Source: Nesterenkonia sp.
Lineage (GTDB): Bacteria; Actinomycetota; Actinomycetes; Actinomycetales; Micrococcaceae
Length of the DNA: 64,000 bases
Direction: 5' to 3'
Assembly: GCF_029265375.1 (NCBI RefSeq)
Contig: NZ_JAJUJJ010000006.1
Coordinates: 54,599-118,598 of the forward strand
A model generated the notes under the pieces. That model made no database searches. It had not been told where the DNA came from and saw only the letters and a program-made list of their open reading frames with translations. Positions 33,693 to 44,061 of this stretch are shown here, piece after piece (positions within the stretch are counted from its first letter, which is position 1; the number at the start of each line of letters is the position of its first letter). Made by a program: the position numbers and the translations under genes.

Positions 33693-35168
33693 ATGACTGC
33701 ACCAGCCGCCCAGCGCGAAGCTCAGGTGATCCAGGACGCTCCGAAGCAGCTGTTCATCGACGGCCAGTGGCGCTCCGCCCGCTCCGGGCGCACCCTGGAG
33801 GTGGTCGATCCCTCCACTGCCGAGGTGGTGTGCACTGTGGCGGATGCGTCCGAGGAGGACGGCTGGGACGCCCTGCGGGCCGCGCAGCGGGCGCAGCGCG
33901 AGTTCGCAGCGGTGCCCCCGCGGCGGAGGGCAGAGATGCTCATGGGCGCCTTCGAGCTGATGCACCAGCGCAAGGACGATCTGGCCCTGCTGATGACCCT
34001 GGAGATGGGCAAGCCGCTGACCGAGGCCTACGGTGAGGTGGCCTATGCCGCAGAGTTCTTCCGCCACTTCGCCGAGGAGGCCACCCGGATCAGCGGCAAC
34101 TACCAGGTGGCCCCCGCCGGCAATGCCCGGTTCCTGGTGGCCCGCCAGCCGGTGGGACCCTCGCTGCTCATCACCCCCTGGAACTTCCCGCTGGCCATGG
34201 GCACCCGCAAGCTCGGCCCGGCTATCGCAGCCGGCTGCACCAGCGTGCTCAAGCCGGCCTCCCAGACGCCGCTGTCCATGCTGGCGCTGGCGCAGATCCT
34301 GCATGAGGCCGAGGTTCCCGCCGGAGTGGTCAATATTCTGGTGACCTCCGACTCCGGGGGCGTGATGGAGCCGCTGATCCGCTCCGGCATCGCCCGGAAG
34401 CTCTCCTTCACCGGGTCCACCTCGGTGGGCAAGATGCTGCTGGAGCAGTGCGCCTCCACCGTGATGCGCACCTCGATGGAGCTCGGCGGCAATGCGGCCT
34501 TCGTCGTCTTCGACGACGCCGACCTGGACAAGGCAGTCGACGGTGCGGTGCTGGCGAAGATGCGCAACTCCGGTGAGGCCTGCACTGCGGCCAACCGGAT
34601 CTTCGCCCACCGCAGCATCGCCGAGGAGTTCTCCCGCCGTCTGGCGGAGCGGCTGCGCCAGATGCGCGTGGGACGGGGTGTGGACGACGGGGTCGCCGTC
34701 GGCCCGCTGATCGATGAGAAGCAGCAGAAGAAGGTTCAGGAGCTGGTCGACGACGCCGTGCGCTCCGGTGCCAGTGTCCTGCTGGGAGGAGAACCCGCCG
34801 CCGGTGAGGGCTACTTCTACCCGCCCACGGTGCTCACCGATGTCCCGCGTGAGGCACGGATGTGGAGCGAAGAGATCTTCGGCCCCGTAGCCCCGGTCAC
34901 CCCATTCGACTCCGAGGAGGAGGTCATCGACTGGGTCAATGCCACCGAGTACGGCCTTGTCAACTACGTCTACACCGAGAGCCTGAACCGCGCGCTTCGG
35001 GTGGCCGAGCAGGTGGAGTCCGGCATGGTCGGCATCAACCAGGGCGTGGTCTCCAACCCGGCCGCACCCTTCGGAGGCGTCAAAGAGTCCGGCCTGGGCC
35101 GCGAAGGCGGGGACACCGGCATCGACGAGTTCCTGGAGACCAAGTACATCGGTATTGCCATGGACTGA
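33693..35168 (+). CDS. gabD: Succinate-semialdehyde dehydrogenase
   Basis: A 491-residue aldehyde dehydrogenase. The catalytic residues are E263 in SMELGGNAAF and C297 in NSGEACTAANRI. Other family blocks are TPWNFPLAMGTRKLGPAIAAGC, SFTGSTSVGK and EEIFGPVAPV, with the C-terminal PFGGVKESGLGREGG. The PFGGVKESG-type ending and FxN-type cofactor region match succinate-semialdehyde dehydrogenases. It oxidises succinic semialdehyde to succinate, completing the GABA shunt with the divergent aminotransferase. GAGGAGG lies before ATG 33693. Confidence 0.87.
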   Translation: MTAPAAQREAQVIQDAPKQLFIDGQWRSARSGRTLEVVDPSTAEVVCTVADASEEDGWDALRAAQRAQREFAAVPPRRRAEMLMGAFELMHQRKDDLALLMTLEMGKPLTEAYGEVAYAAEFFRHFAEEATRISGNYQVAPAGNARFLVARQPVGPSLLITPWNFPLAMGTRKLGPAIAAGCTSVLKPASQTPLSMLALAQILHEAEVPAGVVNILVTSDSGGVMEPLIRSGIARKLSFTGSTSVGKMLLEQCASTVMRTSMELGGNAAFVVFDDADLDKAVDGAVLAKMRNSGEACTAANRIFAHRSIAEEFSRRLAERLRQMRVGRGVDDGVAVGPLIDEKQQKKVQELVDDAVRSGASVLLGGEPAAGEGYFYPPTVLTDVPREARMWSEEIFGPVAPVTPFDSEEEVIDWVNATEYGLVNYVYTESLNRALRVAEQVESGMVGINQGVVSNPAAPFGGVKESGLGREGGDTGIDEFLETKYIGIAMD

Positions 35169-35172
35169 GGCC

Positions 35173-37077
35173 TCAGCCCTTCTGTGCGCTGCGCGGGCGG
35201 CCGTTGCCCTTGCCGGCGTCCTCCGGCTGCACAGTGGGCACCGGCCCGGTAGCCGTCTCCCACCATTCGGTGTAGACCGGGTTGTCCGTGTCCAGCCAGG
35301 CTCCTGCGCCCTGCCCCTGTGGAGCCTGCTCAACGGCCAAGGTGAAGTCATCGCCGTGCTCGGCGATGCCGGCTTCCACACTCTGGCGCAGCGCCTCCTT
35401 CTCGAAGCGCCGGCGCAGCGTCATCGGATCCCGTGCCAGCTCCTTGGCCCAGGCGATCATGATCAGCACCAGAATCACCGCGAACGGCAGGGAGCTGACC
35501 GTCATCAGCGACTGCAGCTGGCCCAGTGCGGCCTCGCCGGTGGTGGTCAGCAGCACGGCGGCCACTGCGGCCATGCCCACACCCCATACTGCGGTGTTCC
35601 ACGTCTTCGGCGCCGGGGATCCGCGCTCGGCGATGGAGGACATCACCATGGAGGCCGAATCGCCGGAGGTGACGAAGAAGATGATCACCGAGAACATCAC
35701 CACCGCCGAGGTCAGGGCCGACAGCGGCAGCCCGTCCAGCATGGTGAAGAACATCGCCTCATGGCTCTCAGCCGCTGAGATGCCGCCGGTCTCCTGCTCC
35801 ATGGTCAGGCTGGTTCCGCCGATGATGGTGAACCAGATCAGGCAGACCGCACTGGGGGCGATGATCACTCCGGTGACGAACTCGCGCAGTGTGCGTCCGC
35901 GGGAGATCTTGGCGATGAACAGTCCCACGAACGGGGTCCAGGAGACCCACCAGGCCCAGTAGTAGATGGTCCAGGTGGACATAAAGTCCCCGGCAGACGT
36001 CTCCCCGGAGGTGTCCGGACCTGTCGCGGTCTGACCCATCAGGCTCGGCAGATCGGCCAGGAAATTCATTCCGACCCCGGGGATCAGGTTCATCAGCACA
36101 ATGGTCGGGCCGGTGATCAGCACAAAGATGCCCAGCAGGCCGGCCAGCACCATATTGATATTGGACAGCGCGCGGATGCCGCGCTTGACCCCGGAGACGG
36201 CCGAGAGGACGAACAGCACGCACAGAATGGCGATGATTCCGATGATCGCCGCATTGCCCAGCGGGCCTACTCCGGCGATGATCTGCAGCCCGGTGCCGAT
36301 CTGCAGGGCGCCGATCCCCAGCGAGATCGCGGTGGAGAACAGCGTCACCAGGATCGCCAGGATGTCCACCACAGCCCCCAGCGGACCGCGGGTGCGCTTG
36401 CCGAGTATCGGCTCCAGCAGCGCCGACATCAGTGGAACCCTGCCTTTGCGGTAGGCGGCGTAGGCTACGGCTCCGCCGACCAGGGCGTAGTAGGCGAAGG
36501 CTGGTGGGCCCCAGTGGAACAGCGTCTGGCTGATTGCTGCGTGCACCGCTTCCTGACCGCCGTCGGGAAGTGTGGAGTACATCGGCGGCAGGTCGGTGAA
36601 GTAGGTCAGCGGCTCCGAGGGGCCGTAGAAGATCAGCCCGATTCCGATGCCGGCGGAGAACAGCATGGCGATCCAGGAGACGGTGGAGAACTCCGGCTCC
36701 TCGTCGTCGGCGCCGAGCTTGCTGTGGCGGTGCCGTCCCAGGCCCAGCCACAGCATGAAGCCGAAGACCGCCACCGTGAGCATCACGAAGAACCAGCCCA
36801 GCTCGCCGGTGAAGAATCCGAGCGCCTCGCCGGAGACCAGCTCCAGGTTCTGCGGGGCGAACATCCCCCACAGCACCACGCCCAAGACGCTGAGGGCGGC
36901 GATGATGAACACCGGCACGTTCAGTCCGTAGCGTTTCGGTGTCTGATCGACTCCGATGCCCGGCAGCAGGGCAGGGTGGCTGCTGAAGCGTCCTGCCGGC
37001 TGGGTGAATTGGTCGATCAGCCGGCGCGTCCCCGGCCGGGAATGGCCGCTGCTGTGCGGCGGAGTCTGGCTCGTCAT
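35173..37077 (-). CDS. BCCT-family transporter (betaine/choline/carnitine type)
   Basis: A 634-residue secondary transporter with about twelve membrane helices. The family signature WTIYYWAWWVSWTPFVGLFIAKISRGRTLREF is intact, as is SAGIGIGLIFYGPSEPL, which corresponds to the glycine-rich sodium-site helix of BetP (GMGIGL). The G-I-G-I-G form suggests sodium-coupled betaine-type uptake, though substrate cannot be fixed. Hydrophilic N- and C-terminal tails of about 50 and 80 residues could carry osmosensing, as in BetP. The ATG at 37077 has GAAGGGG two bases upstream. It ends 4 bp from the convergent gabD stop. Confidence 0.9.
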   Translation of the reverse strand: MTSQTPPHSSGHSRPGTRRLIDQFTQPAGRFSSHPALLPGIGVDQTPKRYGLNVPVFIIAALSVLGVVLWGMFAPQNLELVSGEALGFFTGELGWFFVMLTVAVFGFMLWLGLGRHRHSKLGADDEEPEFSTVSWIAMLFSAGIGIGLIFYGPSEPLTYFTDLPPMYSTLPDGGQEAVHAAISQTLFHWGPPAFAYYALVGGAVAYAAYRKGRVPLMSALLEPILGKRTRGPLGAVVDILAILVTLFSTAISLGIGALQIGTGLQIIAGVGPLGNAAIIGIIAILCVLFVLSAVSGVKRGIRALSNINMVLAGLLGIFVLITGPTIVLMNLIPGVGMNFLADLPSLMGQTATGPDTSGETSAGDFMSTWTIYYWAWWVSWTPFVGLFIAKISRGRTLREFVTGVIIAPSAVCLIWFTIIGGTSLTMEQETGGISAAESHEAMFFTMLDGLPLSALTSAVVMFSVIIFFVTSGDSASMVMSSIAERGSPAPKTWNTAVWGVGMAAVAAVLLTTTGEAALGQLQSLMTVSSLPFAVILVLIMIAWAKELARDPMTLRRRFEKEALRQSVEAGIAEHGDDFTLAVEQAPQGQGAGAWLDTDNPVYTEWWETATGPVPTVQPEDAGKGNGRPRSAQKG

Positions 37078-37212
37078 AGCCCCTTCACGTCCTGCTCGTC
37101 CTCTTCTTGCGATGTGATGTACAGCACCCTCCAGCCCGGAGGGCCTGTCATATGTCGCTACATCCGCTCGACCGGCGGGCCGGGAGCGGTCCGCCGGATG
37201 CGGTCCCGGCCC

Positions 37213-37300
37213 GCCCGCAACCAGGCCGCCCGACCCATCCGGGCCGCCCCCGCCGCCCCGCACCCAGCCGGGCCGCCCCCGCACCCAGGCCGCCCCGCGT
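37213..37300 (+). repeat. Degenerate GC-rich tandem repeat
   Basis: CCGGGCCGCCCCCGC occurs at 37239-37253 and 37268-37282, within a longer stretch of related CCGCCC-containing units. Non-coding. Confidence 0.5.
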
Positions 37301-37386
37301 CTTACGTGTCGGCGCACCCACTACTTACGTGCCGGAAAGGCCCAAACTGGCGCTGAAACAGGGGGAGTTTGGGCTCATCCGACACG
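37301..37386. repeat. Nested palindromic element upstream of dnaK
   Basis: GCCCAAACT (37340-37348) pairs with AGTTTGGGC (37366-37374), and outside it CGTGCCGGA (37328-37336) pairs with TCCGACACG (37378-37386) with one mismatch. The left end, CTTACGTGCCGG, is itself repeated as CTTACGTGTCGG at 37301-37312. It resembles a small palindromic intergenic repeat or an exported-RNA-like hairpin. Confidence 0.5.
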
Positions 37387-37457
37387 TTCTGTGCTTGGGG
37401 CTTCCGGCGGGCGGGAATGATCCGCGCGGCGCCGTCGTTGGAATCCTCGAACGCAAA

Positions 37458-37478
37458 GTTGAGCGAGGTTGACTCAAG
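37458..37478 (+). promoter_or_regulatory. HAIR operator 1 (HspR site)
   Basis: GTTGAGC-N7-ACTCAAG matches the HspR inverted repeat CTTGAGT-N7-ACTCAAG in 12 of 14 arm positions. Confidence 0.8.
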
Positions 37479-37483
37479 TGAGT

Positions 37484-37512
37484 TTGACACGACTCGGCTC
37501 AGGAAACAGACT
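37484..37512 (+). promoter_or_regulatory. Probable dnaK promoter
   Basis: TTGACA (37484-37489), a 17-nt spacer, then CAGACT (37507-37512). It lies between the two HAIR sites, so HspR bound to them would cover it. Confidence 0.5.
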
Positions 37513-37531
37513 TGAGCCGGAATCGCTCAAC
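37511..37531 (+). promoter_or_regulatory. HAIR operator 2 (HspR site)
   Basis: CTTGAGC-N7-GCTCAAC, again 7-bp arms with the 7-nt gap typical of HAIR elements, overlapping the end of the -10 box. Confidence 0.75.
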
Positions 37532-37575
37532 TGCGGCGATACGACGCTTTACACGTCCTGATGAAAGGAGTCCGC

Positions 37576-39444
<1,869 letters not shown>

Positions 39445-39464
39445 CAGCAAAGGAGTCCCAGGCG

Positions 39465-40328
39465 ATGGCTGAGGACAAGTACAACCCTGAACAGGGCGAG
39501 GAAGGCATCCCGGAGGAGCCCATCCGGTTCACCGACAAGCGTCGGCTGGACCCGGAGACCGGCGAGCCCCGGAACTCCAGTGAGGGCGAAGCCACCGCTG
39601 AGGACCGGGAGGCGGCCGGGGGCGAGCCGCTGGCCGACCCGTTGGCCGAGGCCGAACGGATCCTGCGGGACATCCCTGCCGAGGACGCTGAGGACACTGA
39701 GCAGATCGGCGAGGCCGTCTACGGCGGCGCCGGCGATCCGGTGGCCGAGCAGGAGGTCGCCGGAGAAGAGTCCGGCCCGACTGATCCGGAGGTCGCCGAG
39801 GAGCCTGAGCTGCGCGAGGTGCCCCTCGGGGAAGCCGTCGGCGGCGGTGAGACTGAGCGGCAGGAGCGGATCGACGCCGTCGAGGAGGATCTGGAGGCAC
39901 AGGGCTACGACCGCGAGGCCGAACTGGAGAACGATCTGCGGCGGGTCCAGGCGGAGTACGTCAACTACCGCCGACGCGTCGAGCGTGACCGGGCGGTGGA
40001 GAAGGAGCGGGTCAAAGGCCAGCTGATCACCGAGCTGATGCCGGTGCTGGACGATATCGCCGCCGCCCGGCAGGCCGGTGACTTGGAGGACGGGCCCTTC
40101 GCCCAAATCGCCTCCCGGCTGGAGCAGGTGCTGACCCAGCAGGGTCTGGCCACAGTCGGGGCGGTGGGGGAGCGGTTCGACCCCACTGAGCATGAGGCGA
40201 TCATGCAGCAGCCGCACGAGGAGGTCGAGGCGGACCACATCGCCGTGGTGGTCCGCTCCGGCTACCGGTTCGGCGACCGCCTGCTGCGTCCGGCACAGGT
40301 CATCGTCTCCAGCGGAACCGAGCAGTAG
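39465..40328 (+). CDS. grpE: Nucleotide exchange factor GrpE
   Basis: 287 residues, longer than typical GrpE because the first 140 residues are an acidic, low-complexity extension with no known counterpart. The GrpE core begins near ERIDAVEEDLEAQGYDREAELENDLRRVQAEYVNYRRRVERD (a long coiled coil), continues with LMPVLDDIAAARQAGD, and ends with EVEADHIAVVVRSGYRFGDRLLRPAQVIVS. It releases ADP from DnaK. AAGGAG precedes the ATG, 20 bases after dnaK. Confidence 0.93.
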   Translation: MAEDKYNPEQGEEGIPEEPIRFTDKRRLDPETGEPRNSSEGEATAEDREAAGGEPLADPLAEAERILRDIPAEDAEDTEQIGEAVYGGAGDPVAEQEVAGEESGPTDPEVAEEPELREVPLGEAVGGGETERQERIDAVEEDLEAQGYDREAELENDLRRVQAEYVNYRRRVERDRAVEKERVKGQLITELMPVLDDIAAARQAGDLEDGPFAQIASRLEQVLTQQGLATVGAVGERFDPTEHEAIMQQPHEEVEADHIAVVVRSGYRFGDRLLRPAQVIVSSGTEQ

Positions 40329-40338
40329 CATCCGTGTC

Positions 40339-40383
40339 CGGCGGTCCGGCTGCGGTGGGCACCCCCCCGCGGCCGGACCGCCG
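40339..40383 (+). terminator. Intercistronic hairpin between grpE and dnaJ
   Basis: CGGCGGTCCGGC (40339-40350) and GCCGGACCGCCG (40372-40383) form a perfect 12-bp stem, extended inward by GC pairs. It may attenuate transcription or protect dnaK-grpE mRNA ends. Confidence 0.6.
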
Positions 40384-40432
40384 AACGCCCAGACGTCACA
40401 GAGAGGAGGGAGGCGCGAGCCCGGGATGAGCT

Positions 40433-41392
40433 ATGGCATCACAGGACTGGATCAATAAGGACTTCTACAGCATTCTCGGCGTCTCCCAGGACGCCACCGC
40501 CGAAGAGATCAAGAAGGCCTACCGCAAGCTGGCCCGCCAGCACCACCCGGACAAGAATCCCGGTGACGCGGCGGCCGAGCAGAAGTTCAAAGACATCTCA
40601 GAGGCGCACTCGGTGCTCTCCGACCCCGAGCAGCGGCAGCAGTACGATGCCATCCGCGCCATGGGGTCCTCCTCGGCACGGTTCTCCGGCTCCAGCGGAG
40701 CCTCCGGAGGGTTCGAGGACATCTTCGGAGGCCTCTTCGGGCAAGGGGCCCCTGGCACCGCCGGCGGCCGGTTCGGCTCCGGACCCGACTTCGCCGATCT
40801 CTTCGGCGGTATGGGAGACCGCTTCGGCACCCGGTTCTCGAGCGCCCCCAAGGGGGCCGACCGCACCGCGAAGACCACCATCTCCTTCAAGGGCGCGGTC
40901 CGCGGCACCACAGTGGGTCTGCGCGAGGCATCCGGCAATGTGATCGATGTGCGCATTCCCGCTGGGATCAAAGAGGGCCAGAAGGTGCGGGTCAAAGGCA
41001 AGGGACAGCAGGGCCCGGGCGGGGCAGGCGACCTGCTGGTGGAGGTCTCCATCCAGGACCACCCCTTCTTCCAGCGCGAGGGCGACCACATCCGGATCCA
41101 CCTGCCCATCACAGTGGACGAGGCCGTGCTCGGCGCTCAGGCCGAGGTCCCCACCATCCACGGGGAGACCGTGCGGATCCGCATCCCGGCCGGATCCAGC
41201 TCCGGAAAGACCCTGCGCCTGAAAGGCCACGGCATTCGCCGCAAGAACAGCCGCGGCGACATGCTGGTGGTGCTCGACATTGTGGTTCCCGACCAGCTCA
41301 GCGACCAGGCCCGCGCCGCAGTCCAGGCCTATGCTGAGGCCACCGCTGACTTCAACCCCCGGGAAGACCTGAAGGCCAAAGCAGCGTTATAG
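40433..41392 (+). CDS. dnaJ: DnaJ-type co-chaperone without zinc finger (CbpA-like)
   Basis: 319 residues. The J domain is N-terminal (FYSILGVSQDATAEEIKKAYRKLARQHHPDKNPG, with the HPD motif), followed by a Gly/Phe-rich stretch (FEDIFGGLFGQGAPG). Two beta-sandwich substrate domains follow. No CxxCxGxG repeats exist, so it lacks the zinc finger of classical DnaJ and is built like CbpA/DnaJ1 variants. It stimulates DnaK ATPase. The GGAGGGAGG purine run lies about 20 bases upstream of the ATG, a long spacing that could lower translation. Confidence 0.9.
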   Translation: MASQDWINKDFYSILGVSQDATAEEIKKAYRKLARQHHPDKNPGDAAAEQKFKDISEAHSVLSDPEQRQQYDAIRAMGSSSARFSGSSGASGGFEDIFGGLFGQGAPGTAGGRFGSGPDFADLFGGMGDRFGTRFSSAPKGADRTAKTTISFKGAVRGTTVGLREASGNVIDVRIPAGIKEGQKVRVKGKGQQGPGGAGDLLVEVSIQDHPFFQREGDHIRIHLPITVDEAVLGAQAEVPTIHGETVRIRIPAGSSSGKTLRLKGHGIRRKNSRGDMLVVLDIVVPDQLSDQARAAVQAYAEATADFNPREDLKAKAAL

Positions 41393-41450
41393 CAGATGAA
41401 CCCTGACCATACCGGTTGAGGACAAGCGGCAGAGAGGAGGTGTCACAGCA

Positions 41451-41963
41451 GTGCCGAGACAGCGACTATCCGCCCAATACACCCGGCTGCGGGTCCGGGA
41501 GAACGTCGCCGAATACGACGACGGCGAAGACCTGCGCATGCTGGCTGCTGAGCACCGCCATGCGCCGCTGTTCGTCATCTCAGTGGCCGCAGAACTGGCA
41601 GACATGCACCCTCAGACGCTGCGGCAGTACGACCGGATGGGGTTGGTCACCCCACGTCGCCAGGGCGGCCGGCACCGCCGCTACTCGCCCTACGACATCG
41701 AGCAGCTGCGTCAGATCCAGCAGCTGAGCCAGGAGGGCGTCTCCCTGGAAGGCATCCGGCGGATCATCGAGCTGCAGAACCGCGTGCAGGAGCTGGAAGA
41801 CCACGTCGATCGGCTGCGCACCCAGCTGCGGGAGGCCGAGCGCAACCCCGGCGGCACACGCGTCTTCGCCGTCGCGCCGCAGGGCGACGTGGTGACCGTC
41901 GCCCGGGGGCAGCGGCCACGTCCGCTGAACAAGGAGCTGGTGCTCTGGCGGTCCCACCACTGA
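41451..41963 (+). CDS. hspR: Heat-shock repressor HspR (MerR family)
   Basis: 170 residues. The winged-helix DNA-binding part reads LFVISVAAELADMHPQTLRQYDRMGLVTPRRQGGRHRRYSPYDIEQLRQI, typical of HspR, followed by a coiled coil (IELQNRVQELEDHVDRLRTQLREAE). The N-terminal 38 residues before the HTH are an extension. It should bind the two HAIR sites before dnaK and repress its own operon. A GAGGAGG lies shortly before the GTG start. Confidence 0.94.
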   Translation: MPRQRLSAQYTRLRVRENVAEYDDGEDLRMLAAEHRHAPLFVISVAAELADMHPQTLRQYDRMGLVTPRRQGGRHRRYSPYDIEQLRQIQQLSQEGVSLEGIRRIIELQNRVQELEDHVDRLRTQLREAERNPGGTRVFAVAPQGDVVTVARGQRPRPLNKELVLWRSHH

Positions 41964-42065
41964 TCAGCGCGCCAGCATCTCTCCTGGGCGCCCAGCACCG
42001 CCGTAGCTGGATGCAACCTGGACAAGCAGCGGGGGTTTCGCTTCGACCTGAGCGCAGCCTTGACG

Positions 42066-42071
42066 CATACT
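42066..42071 (+). promoter_or_regulatory. -10-like box of a leaderless promoter (PBP gene)
   Basis: CATACT, 6 nt before GTG 42078. Confidence 0.4.
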
Positions 42072-42077
42072 GGGGGA

Positions 42078-44033
42078 GTGCTCACCCACCGTCTCCGCTC
42101 CCGCATACTGCTGGCCGCCGGGGGCGCGGCCGGCCTCCTGGCGCTCACCTCCTGCGGCGCCGAGGAGGAACGCGCGTCTGCTGAGGCGGCTGCCGAAACC
42201 ACCGCCTCAGCCGTGAGCAGCGGCGACTTCTCCAGCGTGAGCTTAGCCTCAGGAACACAGGAGACCCTGGCCCAGGCGGCGGAGAACCTCCACGAACCCT
42301 TCGACGGGCTGACCCCGGAGGTCACCGTTGCCGAGGTTGTGGTGGACGAGCCCGAGGAAGACTCCGTGCGGGCCCCGACAGCGGAGGTCACCTTCGAGCA
42401 CAGCTGGGACCTGGCCGAGCTGGGCATCGACGGCGAAGAGTGGACCTACCAGACCGAGGGCGACTACACCTACAGCGCCGAGGACGACGTCTGGCTGCTG
42501 GAGGGGGAGACCGAGCTGCTGCTGCCCGACTACGCCGGGCATGAGCCCATCGGCATCGTCACCACCCCCGCAGAGCGCGGCCGCATCATGGATGACAACG
42601 GGCGGGCCATGGTCTACAACCGCGATGTGGTCCGCATCGGCATCGACAAGTCCCAGATTGTGGCCGATGATGAGGAGGCGGCCGAAGAGCTGTATCGACA
42701 GGCGGCCGCACAGATGGCCGAAGTCGTCGGCCTCAGCACCGAGGAGTACACCGAGCGGGTGCTGGCCTACGGAGAGGAAGCCTTCGTGGAGGCCATCACC
42801 GTCAGGCGGGAGTCCGACGAAGTCACCGCGGCCGACATCGAGTCGATCCCCGGTGCGGCCAGCTATCCCGATCAGCTGCCGCTGGCCGAGAGCGCCGATT
42901 TCGCGCCACTGATCCTGGGCCGGGTGGGCGACGTCACCGCAGAGCACCTGGAGGAAGATCCGACGCTGAGCGTCGGCGACCAGGTGGGGCTCTCCGGTCT
43001 GCAGGCCCTGCATGAGGACACCCTGCGGGGCACCCCCGGGATGCGCATCCACATGGACGGCGTCCCGCTCTATGAGATCGAACCGCAGCCGGGCGAGGAC
43101 CTGCATACCCATCTCAACCCCCGACTGCAGAACCTGGGCCAGGCCATTGTGGAGGACCAGGACGTCACCGCCGGCCTGGTGGCCATCAGACCCTCCGACG
43201 GCGGCATCTTAGCGGCGGCGAGCCACAACCCGGACTCTCCCTTCGTCGACTCGGCCCTGCAGGCCACCTACGCCCCCGGCTCCACATTCAAGATGGTCTC
43301 CTCCCTGGCGATGCTGCGCGACGGGCTGAGTCCCGACTCGCAGGTCCAGTGCCCGCAGTCCACCACAGTGCACGGCCAGCAGTTCACCAATGTCCCCGGC
43401 TACCCCGGGGAATACCTGGGAACCCACGCCTTCCGAGACCTGGTCGCCGTCTCCTGCAACACCCTGTTCGCCGCAGCCTGGGACGATGTGACCTCCGCAG
43501 ATCTGCGTCAGGCGGCGCTGGACCTCGGACTGAACAATGAGATCGGCATCGGCCTGCACGCGATGAAGGCCTCCGTCCCGGAAGAGGCGGAGCTGAACCT
43601 GCACGCGGCCAACCTCTTCGGCCAGGGTGTGGTGGAGACCTCCGTGTTGGGCATGGCCACTGTGGCTGCCTCCATCGGTGCCGGGGAGACCGTCCACCCC
43701 CGGCTCGTCGCCCTGGACGAAGAGCCCGAATGGGCCGACGAGGGCGATCTCACCGCAGAAGAGGCCGAGGACCTGCGAGAGCTGATGGCGGGCACCGTGC
43801 AGTACGGCACCCTGGAGTCCATGGCGCCGGTGCCGGGAGACCCGGTCTACGCCAAGACCGGCACGGCAGAAGCCGGAGACGGCGACGACGTCTACGCCCA
43901 TACCTGGGTGATAGCTCTGCAGGGGGACCTGGCTGTGGCCATCTTCCTCGAGGAGGGCGAGTTCGGCGGATCCACCAACGGCCCGCTGCTCCACGAGTTC
44001 CTCACCGGCGCCCAGGAGATTCTGGACGGCTGA
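42078..44033 (+). CDS. Class B penicillin-binding protein with lipoprotein-type N-terminus
   Basis: A 651-residue transpeptidase. The N-terminal signal ends in LLALTSC with a lipobox-like Cys at residue 26. An NTF2-like MecA_N-type domain follows (about 30-150), then a dimerisation domain beginning GIVTTPAERGRIMDDNGRAMVYN. The transpeptidase motifs are S402-T-F-K405, S459-C-N461 and K593-T-G. It cross-links peptidoglycan and, given the MecA-type N-domain, might be relatively insensitive to beta-lactams; that is only inference. It is strongly acidic. GTG 42078 has a leaderless-type box in front. Confidence 0.87.
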   Translation: MLTHRLRSRILLAAGGAAGLLALTSCGAEEERASAEAAAETTASAVSSGDFSSVSLASGTQETLAQAAENLHEPFDGLTPEVTVAEVVVDEPEEDSVRAPTAEVTFEHSWDLAELGIDGEEWTYQTEGDYTYSAEDDVWLLEGETELLLPDYAGHEPIGIVTTPAERGRIMDDNGRAMVYNRDVVRIGIDKSQIVADDEEAAEELYRQAAAQMAEVVGLSTEEYTERVLAYGEEAFVEAITVRRESDEVTAADIESIPGAASYPDQLPLAESADFAPLILGRVGDVTAEHLEEDPTLSVGDQVGLSGLQALHEDTLRGTPGMRIHMDGVPLYEIEPQPGEDLHTHLNPRLQNLGQAIVEDQDVTAGLVAIRPSDGGILAAASHNPDSPFVDSALQATYAPGSTFKMVSSLAMLRDGLSPDSQVQCPQSTTVHGQQFTNVPGYPGEYLGTHAFRDLVAVSCNTLFAAAWDDVTSADLRQAALDLGLNNEIGIGLHAMKASVPEEAELNLHAANLFGQGVVETSVLGMATVAASIGAGETVHPRLVALDEEPEWADEGDLTAEEAEDLRELMAGTVQYGTLESMAPVPGDPVYAKTGTAEAGDGDDVYAHTWVIALQGDLAVAIFLEEGEFGGSTNGPLLHEFLTGAQEILDG

Positions 44034-44047
44034 GGCCCGCTCCCCGG

Positions 44048-44053
44048 TAGGAT
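44048..44053 (+). promoter_or_regulatory. -10 box of a leaderless promoter (trmB)
   Basis: TAGGAT, 8 nt before GTG 44062; no Shine-Dalgarno. Confidence 0.4.
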
Positions 44054-44061
44054 GGGCCACC

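Noticed and set aside
37302..37490. 62-codon minus-strand frame upstream of dnaK
   Set aside because: Covers the nested palindrome and a HAIR operator; no ribosome site and no similarity to a known small protein.
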